Part shown: piece by piece, positions 25,347 through 33,876 of the stretch
Layout: each line of letters begins with the position of its first letter
How positions within the stretch are numbered: position 1 is the stretch's first letter
Origin: Paracoccus alcaliphilus
GTDB lineage: Bacteria > Pseudomonadota > Alphaproteobacteria > Rhodobacterales > Rhodobacteraceae
Length of the DNA: 64,000 nucleotides
Direction: 5' to 3'
Assembly: GCF_028553725.1 (NCBI RefSeq)
Contig: NZ_CP067127.1
Location: 186,001-250,000, forward strand
Made by a program: the position numbers and the translations under genes
Notes under the pieces: generated by a model
What the model saw: only the letters and a program-made list of their open reading frames with translations
Told to the model about the DNA's origin: nothing
Database searches by the model: none

Positions 25347-25379
25347 ATGGTTACAGAAGCAACCCCGATGGAGAAACCC

Positions 25380-25841
25380 ATGACCCCTCGACTGGACTAT
25401 TTCAAGGCGGCCCCCGCCGCGATGAAGGCGATGCTGGCGCTGGAAACCGCCAGCCGGCAGCAGTCGATCCCCACAGCCCTGCGCCAGCTGGTGAAGATGC
25501 GGGTGTCGCAGATCAACGGCTGCGCCTATTGCCTGGACATGCACGCCCCCGAGGCGCGCGAGGCCGGCGTCGCGCAGCAGAAGCTGGATGTGCTGGCGGC
25601 ATGGCGTGAAAGTCCGGCCTTCGATGCCCGCGAACGCGCGGCCCTTGGCTGGGCCGAGGCGCTGACCCGGATTGAAACCTCTTGCGCGCCGCAGCAGGAT
25701 TATGACGAACTCGCCGCGCAATTCAGCGAGGCCGAACGGGTCGATCTGACGCTTATCATCAATGCGATCAACAGCTGGAACCGCTTTGCGGTAGGGTTCA
25801 GATCGCAACACCCCGCACGGACCAGGGGCGATGACCGCTGA
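25380..25841 (+). CDS. Carboxymuconolactone decarboxylase/AhpD-family protein
   Basis: 153 residues with the AhpD-type redox motif C48-A-Y-C51 and H55 (NGCAYCLDMH) preceded by LVKMRVSQI. Such proteins are peroxidase-like or decarboxylase enzymes acting in the cytoplasm. The ATG at 25380 is chosen over that at 25368 because GGAGAAACCC places a ribosome site before it. Genes of this family are the typical neighbours and targets of ECF41 sigma factors, and the gene overlaps the sigma gene by 11 bases. Confidence 0.9.
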   Translation: MTPRLDYFKAAPAAMKAMLALETASRQQSIPTALRQLVKMRVSQINGCAYCLDMHAPEAREAGVAQQKLDVLAAWRESPAFDARERAALGWAEALTRIETSCAPQQDYDELAAQFSEAERVDLTLIINAINSWNRFAVGFRSQHPARTRGDDR

Positions 25842-26748
25842 GCAGCAGATAAAGACCTTCGGAAGCGAGCGCCGCCGTCTGGCGGGGCTCGCCTATCGCA
25901 TGACCGGCTCGGTCGCCGATACCGAGGATATCCTGCAAGAGGCTTGGCTGCGGTTTTCGCGGCAGGATCTGGCGGCAATCGACCAGCCGTCACGCTGGCT
26001 GGGGGCTGTGGTGACGCGGCTGTGCCTCGATCACCTGAAATCCGCGCGGATGCGGCGCGAAACCTATGTCGGCGCCTGGCTGCCCGAGCCGCTGGTCCAG
26101 AGCAATGACCCCGGCGCCGAGCAGAGTTGGATCGTGACCGAAGATGTCGGCATCGCGCTGATCCTGACGCTGGACCGGCTGTCGCCCGAGATGCGCGCCG
26201 CCTTCATCCTGCGCGACGCTTTCGACTATGGTTTCGATGAAATCGCCGCGGTGGTGGGCCGCACGCCCGCCACCTGCCGCCAGCTTGTCTCTCGCGCGCG
26301 GCGCAGGCTGGCCGGGGCCGATGTGGCATCGTCGGTTTCGCCCGCCGACGCCCTGCCCATCGTCACGGCCTTCTGGCAGGCCAGCCGAGAGGGTGACATG
26401 GCGGGTCTGCTGCGACTGTTCGCCGAAGAGATCGAGGTCCATACCGATGGCGGCGGCAAGGTGCCCGCTTCCATCAATGTCCTGCGCGGTCGCCGGCGCG
26501 CGGTCGGTTTCTTCGCAGGCGTCGCGCGCAAATGGCCACATCCACCCGATCACGGCCCGCATCTGTGCCGGATCAACGGCTCGCCCGGCTTTGTATCGGT
26601 AGAGCTGGGCGGGATCATCCAGACCACCGCGCTGGCGATCAGGGGTGGCCGGATCGCCGCCATATGGATCGTCCGCAACCCTGAAAAGCTGCGGCATATC
26701 CCACCGGAAATGCGGGCGGGGCCACATGCACCATCCTTCGATTTCTGA
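25831..26748 (+). CDS. ECF41-family sigma factor with SnoaL-like C-terminal extension
   Basis: 305 residues. Sigma-70 region 2 (SVADTEDILQEAWLRF) and region 4 (FDEIAAVVGRTPATCRQLVSRARRRL) are followed by an NTF2/SnoaL-like domain from about residue 185. Hallmarks of the ECF41 family are all present: WLPEPL at 83-88 between regions 2 and 4, DGGGK at 206-210 and NPEKL at 283-287. In this family the extension replaces an anti-sigma factor and controls activity in cis. It overlaps the decarboxylase gene and lies downstream of a consensus ECF41 promoter. Confidence 0.94.
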   Translation: MTAEQQIKTFGSERRRLAGLAYRMTGSVADTEDILQEAWLRFSRQDLAAIDQPSRWLGAVVTRLCLDHLKSARMRRETYVGAWLPEPLVQSNDPGAEQSWIVTEDVGIALILTLDRLSPEMRAAFILRDAFDYGFDEIAAVVGRTPATCRQLVSRARRRLAGADVASSVSPADALPIVTAFWQASREGDMAGLLRLFAEEIEVHTDGGGKVPASINVLRGRRRAVGFFAGVARKWPHPPDHGPHLCRINGSPGFVSVELGGIIQTTALAIRGGRIAAIWIVRNPEKLRHIPPEMRAGPHAPSFDF

Positions 26749-26767
26749 CCGCCGCAGCAAAAGGCGG
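26749..26767. terminator. Short hairpin between convergent genes
   Basis: CCGCC (26749-26753) and GGCGG (26763-26767) around a 9-base A-rich loop, between the sigma factor stop and the LysR stop. The stem is short, so this is weak. Confidence 0.3.
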
Positions 26768-26768
26768 C

Positions 26769-27698
26769 TTACGCGGGATCGACCCGGACCGACTGATCCG
26801 CACTTCCGTGATTGCGATAGACGTCGACAAGTGTCTCCACGAAGGCGCGTACCTTCGGGCTGGTCAGGTGACTGCGAGCGTGCAGCACCCAGGCCTCGAT
26901 CTCGCGGCCGGGAACCTTGCCCCATGCCCGCAGCCGACCGTTGCGCAGATCCGAGGCGATCAGCCAGGCCGGCAGCAATGCGGCGCCGGCGCCGGCCAGC
27001 ACCGCGTCATAGACCAGCATCATCGATGAGCACCGCAAGGTCTCGCGCGGGATGACCCGAAGCTGGCGGTCACCACATTCCACGGTCCAGGCCGTCTGAC
27101 TGCCTGTTGCGGTCAGGATCACGGCGTCGACAAATGCGTCCTGTTCGGACGGAATCGGCATTTCAGGCAGGGCCGCAAGCAGGATTTCACTGCGAAGGAA
27201 GCGCCTGCCGACAAGGTCAGACGTGGCAGCCGGGTTTGCGCGGATGACCAGATCGTAACCCTCTGCCACCGGATCGACGAAGCGATCGTCGATATCGATC
27301 TCCAGATGAATCTGCGGATGTTTCCTGACGAAGCTGGCGGCGATCGCGCCCATGCCGGTCCGCGCCATCAGATTCGGGACACTGATGCGAAGACTGCCGC
27401 GCACCTGCCCGTCCCGGGCGCGCAGTTGGTCTGCAACGGCTGCAAGGTCGGCCATGAGAGGGGCGGCGCGCTCGAAAAGCAGCCGGCCATCTTCGGTGAC
27501 ACGCATCTGACCACGACCGCGTTCCAGCAGCAGCGCCCCGAGACCCGTTTCGAGCTGCCGGATGCGCCGCGACATTGTCGCCCGGGGCACGCCGGTTTCC
27601 CGACTGGCCGCGTTCAGCCCGCCATGCGTGGCGACGGCGACAAACAGCGCGAGCGCTTCGAGATCCATCTGTTCCATAAATGGGCCACTATGTTTCAT
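26769..27698 (-). CDS. LysR-family transcriptional regulator
   Basis: 309 residues with the LysR DNA-binding domain (EALALFVAVATHGGLNAAS, VPRATMSRRIRQLETGLG) and an effector domain with DLVIRANPAATSDLVGR. The ATG at 27698 has AAGG seven bases upstream. It is divergent from the old yellow enzyme gene, the usual arrangement of a regulator and its target. Confidence 0.9.
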   Translation of the reverse strand: MKHSGPFMEQMDLEALALFVAVATHGGLNAASRETGVPRATMSRRIRQLETGLGALLLERGRGQMRVTEDGRLLFERAAPLMADLAAVADQLRARDGQVRGSLRISVPNLMARTGMGAIAASFVRKHPQIHLEIDIDDRFVDPVAEGYDLVIRANPAATSDLVGRRFLRSEILLAALPEMPIPSEQDAFVDAVILTATGSQTAWTVECGDRQLRVIPRETLRCSSMMLVYDAVLAGAGAALLPAWLIASDLRNGRLRAWGKVPGREIEAWVLHARSHLTSPKVRAFVETLVDVYRNHGSADQSVRVDPA

Positions 27699-27750
27699 AT
27701 CTCGGCCTTTCTTGCCTTCTGGTGAAACACTAACTTGCAGGCAGGTGGCA

Positions 27751-27769
27751 GGGAACCCCACAGGTTCCC
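27751..27769. promoter_or_regulatory. Inverted repeat in the LysR/OYE divergent spacer
   Basis: GGGAACC (27751-27757) and GGTTCCC (27763-27769) are perfect 7-bp arms around CCACA. The position, roughly midway between the two divergent starts, suits an operator. Confidence 0.5.
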
Positions 27770-27848
27770 GGACCGCAAAAAATGATCAGAAACCGCCCGT
27801 GCCACAGCGATCGGCCCGGCAATCATACGAGCGAAGGAACTTGAAACG

Positions 27849-28922
27849 ATGTCAGATATCTGGACCCCTGCAAAAATCGGAGCCGTTGAGACCGTGAACC
27901 GGCTGGCAATGGCACCCATGACGCGCAGCCGGGCACAGCCCGATGGTACGCCGGGACCGCTGGTCGCCCGTTATTACGCGCAACGCGCCGGACTTGGCCT
28001 GATCATTGCGGAAGGCACGCAGCCCTCGGCCGATGGTCAGGGCTATCTGGCCACGCCGGGAATATACACAGCGGCGCATGTCCAGGGCTGGCGGCATGTC
28101 ACCTCGGCGGTTCATGCTGCGGGTTCACGCATTTTCATTCAGTTGATGCATGTCGGGCGAACCTCGCATCCCGACAACACGCCGCACCATCGACAGCCTG
28201 TCGCCCCCTCTGCCGTCGCGCCGGATGACCGGATCTTTACCGCGACCGGCATGCAGTCGATCCCGGAACCGCGTGCGCTGACCACCGATGAGGTCCGGCA
28301 GACCGTGGAAGATTTCCGCAACGCCGCCCGCCACGCCATCGAGGCAGGCGCGGATGGAGTCGAGATCCACGGCGCCAACGGCTATCTGGTGCAGCAGTTC
28401 TTTGCGCCGAATGCCAACCTTCGAACGGATGCCTATGGCGGCAGCATCGAGAACCGCGCCCGTTTCGCGATCGAAATCGCCCGGGCCGTGGCCGAGGAGA
28501 TCGGCGCGGACCGGACCGGCATCCGTCTGTCGCCGGGCGCGACATTGGGTGGGCTGAAGGAAGGCCCCGAAGGGCCGGCACTCTATCGCCATCTCGTCGC
28601 CGGGTTGAACAGGCTGGGGCTGGCCTATGTCCATCTCATGCATCTGGGCAATGAGCCGCTGCTGGCCGATATCCGCGCGCTCTGGGATCAGGCGCTGATC
28701 GTCAACCGTCCCGGCCGTACGCTGGAAGATGTCGGATCGGACGTGAGGTCCGGGCTGGCCGAGATGGAATCCTACGGTCAGTTCGTGCTCTCGACGCCCG
28801 ATTTCGTCGAACGGCTGAAATCCGGCTCTGCGATGAACCAACCCGACCGCGCAAGCTATTACGGCGGTGGCGCCGAGGGTTACATTGATTATCCGACGCT
28901 CTCGGAAGCCGTAGGTGCGTGA
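27849..28922 (+). CDS. Old yellow enzyme-family alkene reductase (NemA-like)
   Basis: 357 residues, an FMN-dependent TIM-barrel ene-reductase. Signatures include NRLAMAPMTRSRAQPDG at the N-terminus, the substrate-binding H174/N177 pair in EIHGANGYLVQQFF, and the adjacent TDAYGGSIENRARF. It reduces activated C=C bonds, nitro compounds or quinones with NAD(P)H in the cytoplasm. The divergent LysR regulator probably controls it. GAAGGAAC precedes the ATG. Confidence 0.93.
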   Translation: MSDIWTPAKIGAVETVNRLAMAPMTRSRAQPDGTPGPLVARYYAQRAGLGLIIAEGTQPSADGQGYLATPGIYTAAHVQGWRHVTSAVHAAGSRIFIQLMHVGRTSHPDNTPHHRQPVAPSAVAPDDRIFTATGMQSIPEPRALTTDEVRQTVEDFRNAARHAIEAGADGVEIHGANGYLVQQFFAPNANLRTDAYGGSIENRARFAIEIARAVAEEIGADRTGIRLSPGATLGGLKEGPEGPALYRHLVAGLNRLGLAYVHLMHLGNEPLLADIRALWDQALIVNRPGRTLEDVGSDVRSGLAEMESYGQFVLSTPDFVERLKSGSAMNQPDRASYYGGGAEGYIDYPTLSEAVGA

Positions 28923-29030
28923 TAACACCCATCACGGCTAATCGCCGCCTCAAGTACGGCCATCGAAGGGGAGTATCTTCCATGACAGTGCTCGGCAGAT
29001 TGCAGATGGACCGGCAAGAGACAAGTGGAG

Positions 29031-29076
29031 CACTCGGCTCAGGCGCGGATTCCTAAAAGGAGGCCTGAGCCGAGTG
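29031..29076. repeat. Perfect 14-bp hairpin
   Basis: CACTCGGCTCAGGC (29031-29044) and GCCTGAGCCGAGTG (29063-29076) are exact inverted repeats; the 18-base loop contains a further TCCT/AGGA pair. It lies 108 bases after the OYE stop and just before an epimerase remnant. No T-run follows on either strand. Confidence 0.75.
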
Positions 29077-29116
29077 GCACGTTTATGATGGACAGCCATT
29101 CGGAGAGGATGTCTGT

Positions 29117-29340
29117 TCGATCGAGGTCTTGGTCACTCAGCAGGGCTGTTCTGGCAGCGGAGAGTGTGTGCCCTATTCGCGCTATGGCGAATCGATTGCC
29201 AGCGTGCGGCGACAGCTTCACCAATTGCCGCCAACGATCACTCGGGAGGACTTGCCGGCGCGTCTGCGAGCGGGGATTGCAGCGAAGTGGTGCCTCTTGC
29301 GGTCCTTGATCCGCAGAAAGCTGCCCCGCAACAGGCCGCG
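29117..29340 (+). pseudogene. Dipeptide epimerase / N-acetyl-D-glutamate racemase (DgcA-like) remnant
   Basis: One frame reads SIEVLVTQQGCSGSGECVPY then SRYGESIASVRRQLHQLPP and LPARLRAGIAA (to about 29284). This is the conserved N-terminal capping-domain sequence of enolase-superfamily L-Ala-D/L-Glu epimerases (GxGECVPYxRYGE). Similarity then seems to continue in another frame (LAVLDPQKAA, resembling ALWDLEAKxA) and fades near 29340. There is no start codon, barrel domain or catalytic lysines, so it is a decayed fragment. It lies 320 bases upstream of the gamma-glutamyltransferase gene. Confidence 0.6.
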
Positions 29341-29660
29341 ACACAGAAGCAGCGGACCAAACGACTTCGACCAGCTTGATGTGACCGATCGTGTTTCCCC
29401 GCTTCGATATCCTCGCCACGATTCGCGATCGGTTCGGGCGCGCCTGATTGGCTCCATTACGGCGCTTATCCTGCCGGAGGAGCGGCGCTCCGGGCCGAAT
29501 TTCAGCAATCCATGCCTGCGCGCTGTGAATAAAATAAATTCGATATCGGCGTTTATCCCAGTGATTCCAGAAGGTTGTCTGGATCAAAAAAATTCATTGC
29601 TTGGTGGTATATTTCACATAACATACCACTGACATATCAGATGAATTGGGAGGTTCACCG
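29341..29660. other. Non-coding stretch upstream of the gamma-glutamyltransferase gene
   Basis: About 320 bases with no supported gene. The last 130 bases are AT-rich relative to the surroundings (for example AATAAAATAAATTCG near 29530 and TATATTTCACATAACATACC near 29608), which suits a promoter for the downstream ggt gene. Confidence 0.4.
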
Positions 29661-31262
29661 ATGGCTCAACACACTCGTGCACTTATGCAGGCAAGGAGTG
29701 GCGCCGTTTCATCGCCGCATTACCTCGCCTCGGTGGCGGGCCTTGGGGTCCTGCAGAAGGGCGGCAATGCGGTGGATGCGGCGATTGCCATCAACTCTAC
29801 CCTGGGCGTCGTCTATCCGCATATGACCGGTATCGGCGGCGACGCCTTCTGGCTGATCTATGACAGTGCCGAGAACAAGGTGCATGCGCTGAACGGCACC
29901 GGACGCTCGGCCAAGGATGCCTGTCGCGACTTCTATGGCAAGGCCGGGCACAAGCGCATTCCCGAACGTGGCCCGCTGGCCGCCGTGACGGTTCCGGGGG
30001 CGGTGGACAGCTGGTGCAAGGCGCATGAGCGCTTTGGCCGGCTGGGGCTGGACGAGATCCTGAAACCCGCGATCACCTATGCCCGCGACGGCTTCCCGGT
30101 CTCGGCCGGACAGGCGCAGTTCTCGATGGACCGGTTCGATATCCTGTCCCAGACCGCCAGCACCCGCAACGCCTATCTGCCCGGCGGCAAGCCGCCCGAG
30201 GCGGGCAGCGTCATGCGCCTGCCGCAACTGGGCGAGACGCTGCAATCCATCGCCGCCAAGGGGCGCGCCGGGTTCTATGAAGGCCCTGTCGCCGACGAGA
30301 TCGTGCGGGCACTGGGCGCCGAGGGCAGTTATTGGCAGAAATCCGACCTGCACGAGCATCACGGCATCTGGAGCGATCCGATCACCACCACCTATCGCGG
30401 CCTGACCGCGTGCCAGCATCCGCCGAACTCGCAAGGTTTCGTGCATCTGATGCTGCTGAATGTGCTGGAACAGTTCGACCTGTCGAAGATCCCCGATACC
30501 AGCCCCGATTACACGCATCTGATTGTCGAGGCGTGCAAGCATATCTTCGAGGATCGCGACCGCTATCTGACCGATCCCGCGCATTGCGACATCCCGCTGG
30601 ACCAGCTTCTGTCCAAGGAATACGCCAAGGAAATCGCCGGCCGCATCCGCATGAACCATGTGGCCGAGGACCTGCGCGAGCCGATGGGCCAGGACACCAC
30701 CTGCACCGTGGTGGTGGACAAGGATGGCAACGCAGTCTCGATCATCCAGAGCATCTATCACGAATTCGGCTCGGCCTTCGTCGCGGGCGAATCCGGGGTT
30801 CTGCTGCAAAACCGCGGCTCATCCTTCGCACTGGACGACAACCATGTGAACTGTCTGGAAGGCGGCAAGCTGTGCTTCCACACGCTGATGCCGGGGATGC
30901 TGCTGAAGGACGGGCGCCCCTATCTGGTTTACGGCACGATGGGCGGCGAAGGCCAGCCCCAGACCAGCACCATGATCGCCTCGCGCGTGGTCGATTACGG
31001 TCTGGACGTGCAGACCGCGCTGGACCGGCCGCGCTGGCTCTATGGCCGGACCTGGGGCGAGGACACCAAATCGCTGCGGGTCGAGACGCGCTTTGGCGCC
31101 GCCGCGCTGGATGATCTGCGCGCGCGGGGCCACACGGTCGAGCCGGTCGGCGAATGGAGCGATCTGACCGGACATGCCGCCGCGATCCGCTGCGATCCCG
31201 ATACCGGCGTGCTGGCCGCCGGGGCCGATGCGCGGGGCGATGGCGTCGCGCTAGGCTGGTAA
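29661..31262 (+). CDS. ggt: Gamma-glutamyltransferase-family protein
   Basis: 533 residues of the Ntn-hydrolase gamma-glutamyltransferase family, which self-cleaves and then transfers or hydrolyses gamma-glutamyl groups. GGNAVDAAIAINSTLGVVYP and MTGIGGDAFWLIYD mark the large subunit; the processing site is the threonine pair in MGQDTTCTVVVDKDGN near residue 350, starting the small subunit. No signal peptide is visible, so it is probably cytoplasmic, unlike the periplasmic E. coli enzyme. GGAGG lies seven bases before the ATG. A strong terminator follows, separating it from the permease. Confidence 0.9.
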   Translation: MAQHTRALMQARSGAVSSPHYLASVAGLGVLQKGGNAVDAAIAINSTLGVVYPHMTGIGGDAFWLIYDSAENKVHALNGTGRSAKDACRDFYGKAGHKRIPERGPLAAVTVPGAVDSWCKAHERFGRLGLDEILKPAITYARDGFPVSAGQAQFSMDRFDILSQTASTRNAYLPGGKPPEAGSVMRLPQLGETLQSIAAKGRAGFYEGPVADEIVRALGAEGSYWQKSDLHEHHGIWSDPITTTYRGLTACQHPPNSQGFVHLMLLNVLEQFDLSKIPDTSPDYTHLIVEACKHIFEDRDRYLTDPAHCDIPLDQLLSKEYAKEIAGRIRMNHVAEDLREPMGQDTTCTVVVDKDGNAVSIIQSIYHEFGSAFVAGESGVLLQNRGSSFALDDNHVNCLEGGKLCFHTLMPGMLLKDGRPYLVYGTMGGEGQPQTSTMIASRVVDYGLDVQTALDRPRWLYGRTWGEDTKSLRVETRFGAAALDDLRARGHTVEPVGEWSDLTGHAAAIRCDPDTGVLAAGADARGDGVALGW

Positions 31263-31270
31263 CAAACGGG

Positions 31271-31302
31271 AATGGCGGGCGCGGGGAGGCGCCCGCCATT
31301 TT
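31271..31302 (+). terminator. Rho-independent terminator after ggt
   Basis: AATGGCGGGCGC (31271-31282) and GCGCCCGCCATT (31289-31300) make a perfect 12-bp stem with a 6-base loop, running into TTTT (31299-31302). Confidence 0.85.
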
Positions 31303-31375
31303 CCGTAAGACGAGCAGGGAACAAGGCCGCACAGAACGGTCCAACGGGCCAAAGGTCCATTCCGGGAGGAAAATA

Positions 31376-33058
31376 ATGACATTAGATATCACGTGGATCA
31401 GCTGGGGTCTGGCTTTCCTGCCGCTCGCGATCCTGCTGCTGCTCATGTTGGGCGCGAACTGGGGTGCCGCCGAGGCCGGTCCGTTGTCCTGGCTTGTGGC
31501 CCTGGTCATCGCCTTCTTCTATTTCGATGCGCCGCTCGACGTGATCGGCTTTGAAAATGCCAAGGGCATCTGGAGCGCATTGACGGTTCTGTATGTCGTC
31601 TGGGCCTCGATCCTTCTCTACGAGGTCTCGCACGAAGGTCAGGCTTTCGAGCCGCTGCGCCGGGGTATCACCCAGCTTCTGCCCGATCCGCTGATGCAGG
31701 TGATGGCGTTCGGCTGGGCCTTCGCCTCGTTTTTGCAGGGCGTTACCGGGTTCGGCGTGCCGATCGCGGTCTGCGCGCCGCTGCTGGTGGGCATCGGAGT
31801 GCGGCCGCTTTACGCGGTGACGATCCCGCTGATCGGACATGCCTGGAACAACACGTTCGGCACGCTGGCCGTCGCATGGCTGGGCCTCAAGGAAGTTACG
31901 GGGATGGATATGGTCACGGCGGCGCAGACAGCGCTTTACGCGGCCAGCTTCATCTGGGTGCTGAACCTGTTTGGCGGGCTGCTGGTCTGCTGGCTCTATG
32001 ACCGCTGGAACGGTATCGTCAAAGGGCTTCCGGTCGTGATCGTGATGTCGCTGCTGCAAGGCGGCCTGACCCTGGGCCTGTCGCAGTGGAACGACACGCT
32101 GAACGGCTTCATCGCCTCCAGCGTCGCCTTCGTGTCGATCTTCGTGCTGGGCCGGCTGAAGCGGTATCGCGACCCGAAACCGGCCACCAGCCATATTTTC
32201 ACCGAGGAACGCCGCGAGGCCGACGCCAAAGCGCAGACGGCTGCCCCGGCCGGTGGCGCCCAGCCGACCCAGGCAGTCGCGATAAAAATTAACGAGGATG
32301 GCAGCGCCACCCTCGCTTCGGGCAAGGGCGCCCACGAGATGAGCCTGCAACAGGCTTTCATCCCGTATTTCGCCCTGCTCATCGTCACCTTCGGGGTGCT
32401 GCTGATCCCGCCGGTCAAGGCCGCGCTCGGCACCTGGTCCTTCGGGCTGAGCTTTCCGGAAACGGTGACCCAACTGGGCTTCGTGCGCCCGGCCAGCGTC
32501 ACCCATTTCGCGCCGCTGACCCATGCGGGCACCTTTCTGCTGATCTCGGCGATCGTCGGCTGTCTGGCCTTCAAAAGCTTCGGCACTATGGGCGAGGGCG
32601 GACTGGGCCGGATCGTCAGCCGGACGGTGGACAAGTCGATCCCCTCGACCATCGCGGTGGTCGCACTGATCGCAATGTCGAATGTGATGGCGGGATCGGG
32701 CGCGGTGAACGTGCTGGCGCAGGGCGTGGCCGCGGCCATGGGTCAGGGCTATGGCTTTCTCGCGCCGATGGTCGGCGGGCTGGGATCGTTCATGACGACG
32801 TCGAACCTGGCTTCGAACCTGCTGTTCGGCACATTTCAGCAATCGACTGCACAGGTGACCGGGCTTTACGGCCCCGCGATCCTCGGGGCGCAGACCGCCG
32901 GGGCGGCGGCCGGGAACATGATCGCACCCGGCAATGTGCTGCTCGGCACCACGACGGCGGGAATTCTGGGCCGTGAGGGCGAGGTGCTCAAGATCACCAT
33001 ACCGCTCTTTGCCATCGTCGCCGTCATCATCGGGGCCTGCGTACTTTTCGTGGCCTGA
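31376..33058 (+). CDS. L-lactate permease-family transporter
   Basis: 560 residues and many hydrophobic helices, the size and layout of LctP/LldP permeases. Matching segments include GWAFASFLQGVTGFGVPIAVCAPLL, IPLIGHAWNNTFGTLA in the first half, and SNVMAGSGAVNVLAQG and PMVGGLGSFMTTSNLASN in the second, the duplicated family motif. It imports lactate, glycolate or a related acid with protons. GGGAGGA precedes the ATG by five bases. The polar insertion around residues 265-320 is a cytoplasmic loop. It heads a unit with a small membrane protein and a universal stress protein. Confidence 0.87.
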   Translation: MTLDITWISWGLAFLPLAILLLLMLGANWGAAEAGPLSWLVALVIAFFYFDAPLDVIGFENAKGIWSALTVLYVVWASILLYEVSHEGQAFEPLRRGITQLLPDPLMQVMAFGWAFASFLQGVTGFGVPIAVCAPLLVGIGVRPLYAVTIPLIGHAWNNTFGTLAVAWLGLKEVTGMDMVTAAQTALYAASFIWVLNLFGGLLVCWLYDRWNGIVKGLPVVIVMSLLQGGLTLGLSQWNDTLNGFIASSVAFVSIFVLGRLKRYRDPKPATSHIFTEERREADAKAQTAAPAGGAQPTQAVAIKINEDGSATLASGKGAHEMSLQQAFIPYFALLIVTFGVLLIPPVKAALGTWSFGLSFPETVTQLGFVRPASVTHFAPLTHAGTFLLISAIVGCLAFKSFGTMGEGGLGRIVSRTVDKSIPSTIAVVALIAMSNVMAGSGAVNVLAQGVAAAMGQGYGFLAPMVGGLGSFMTTSNLASNLLFGTFQQSTAQVTGLYGPAILGAQTAGAAAGNMIAPGNVLLGTTTAGILGREGEVLKITIPLFAIVAVIIGACVLFVA

Positions 33059-33081
33059 ACCAACCAAGGGAGAGAGAACCA

Positions 33082-33285
33082 ATGAACACCATGACCAAAC
33101 TGCAAGTCGTCGCCGGGCTCACTGCCGTGATCGCATTGCCGATGATCTATTATGGTCTGCATAACGGAAGTGCGGCGCTGCCCTGGACGGGTATCGCGCT
33201 GTTTCTGATGGCGATGATGGTGACCCCTACGGTCCGAATACTGCCCTCAGCGTGGATCAATGGGGAAGAGTGCTCCGATGTTTGA
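33082..33285 (+). CDS. Small two-helix membrane protein
   Basis: 67 residues with two hydrophobic segments (VVAGLTAVIALPMIYYGL and GIALFLMAMMVTPTVRIL). It starts 23 bases after the permease stop behind AGGGAGAGA and overlaps the stress-protein gene by eight bases, which implies co-translation. Its place right after the permease suggests an accessory subunit or stabiliser; no family was recognised. Confidence 0.75.
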   Translation: MNTMTKLQVVAGLTAVIALPMIYYGLHNGSAALPWTGIALFLMAMMVTPTVRILPSAWINGEECSDV

Positions 33286-33799
33286 CAGCATCCTCGCCCC
33301 CACCGACGGCTCCGAGCACGCCTCGCGCGCGATGGAGGTGGCGATTGACCTGGCGGTGAAATACGAAGCCCGCCTGATGATCCTGCATGTCGAAATTCAT
33401 CACGGCACCGCCCAGGAAATCACGCATATCCTGAGAGACAGCACGATCCCGCCGGAAATCCGGCGGGAGATCGACCGGCTGCAGAACATCTCTGCCCCGA
33501 TCCCGGTCGGGGGCGCGCGCGGCAGGCGCACGCTGTCGCCCAAGCTTGAACAATATGTGGGCGAGTTCATCGTGAAACGCGCCGAGGATTACGCCAATGC
33601 TGCGGGGGTGAGGAAGGTGGCCACGCATATCACCAATGGCAGCCCCAACAAGCGGATCATCGAGGCCGCCGAACAGGAAAAGTCCGATCTGCTTGTCATG
33701 GGCACGCGCGGACTCGGCGGGATCCACGGCTTCCTGCAGGGCAGCGTCTCGCAATCGGTGCGCAGTCATTGCCACTGCGCCTGTCTCACGATTCCGTAG
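33278..33799 (+). CDS. Universal stress protein (UspA family)
   Basis: 173 residues. The N-terminus SILAPTDGSEHASRAMEVAI and the C-terminal ATP-binding loop VMGTRGLGGIHGFLQGSVSQ (G-2x-G-9x-G-S pattern) are diagnostic of the nucleotide-binding Usp type. It is coupled to the preceding small membrane protein and permease. Usp genes often sit at the end of transporter operons, where they may tie uptake to energy state. The ATG at 33278 is used because it begins the conserved first strand. Confidence 0.9.
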   Translation: MFDSILAPTDGSEHASRAMEVAIDLAVKYEARLMILHVEIHHGTAQEITHILRDSTIPPEIRREIDRLQNISAPIPVGGARGRRTLSPKLEQYVGEFIVKRAEDYANAAGVRKVATHITNGSPNKRIIEAAEQEKSDLLVMGTRGLGGIHGFLQGSVSQSVRSHCHCACLTIP

Positions 33800-33876
33800 C
33801 CCGGCGGGCGGGGCGGACCGAACCCCTCCTCCATGGTTCCACCCCGCCCAAAGGTCTGGCCAAAGCTCCGCCCGCT

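Noticed and set aside
29031..29076. Insertion-sequence terminal repeat
   Set aside because: No transposase or matching distant repeat was found, and the following sequence reads as an epimerase remnant.
31382..33082. Minus-strand open frame of 566 codons opposite the lactate-permease gene
   Set aside because: Histidine/arginine-rich shadow sequence without domains; the plus strand encodes a complete membrane carrier.
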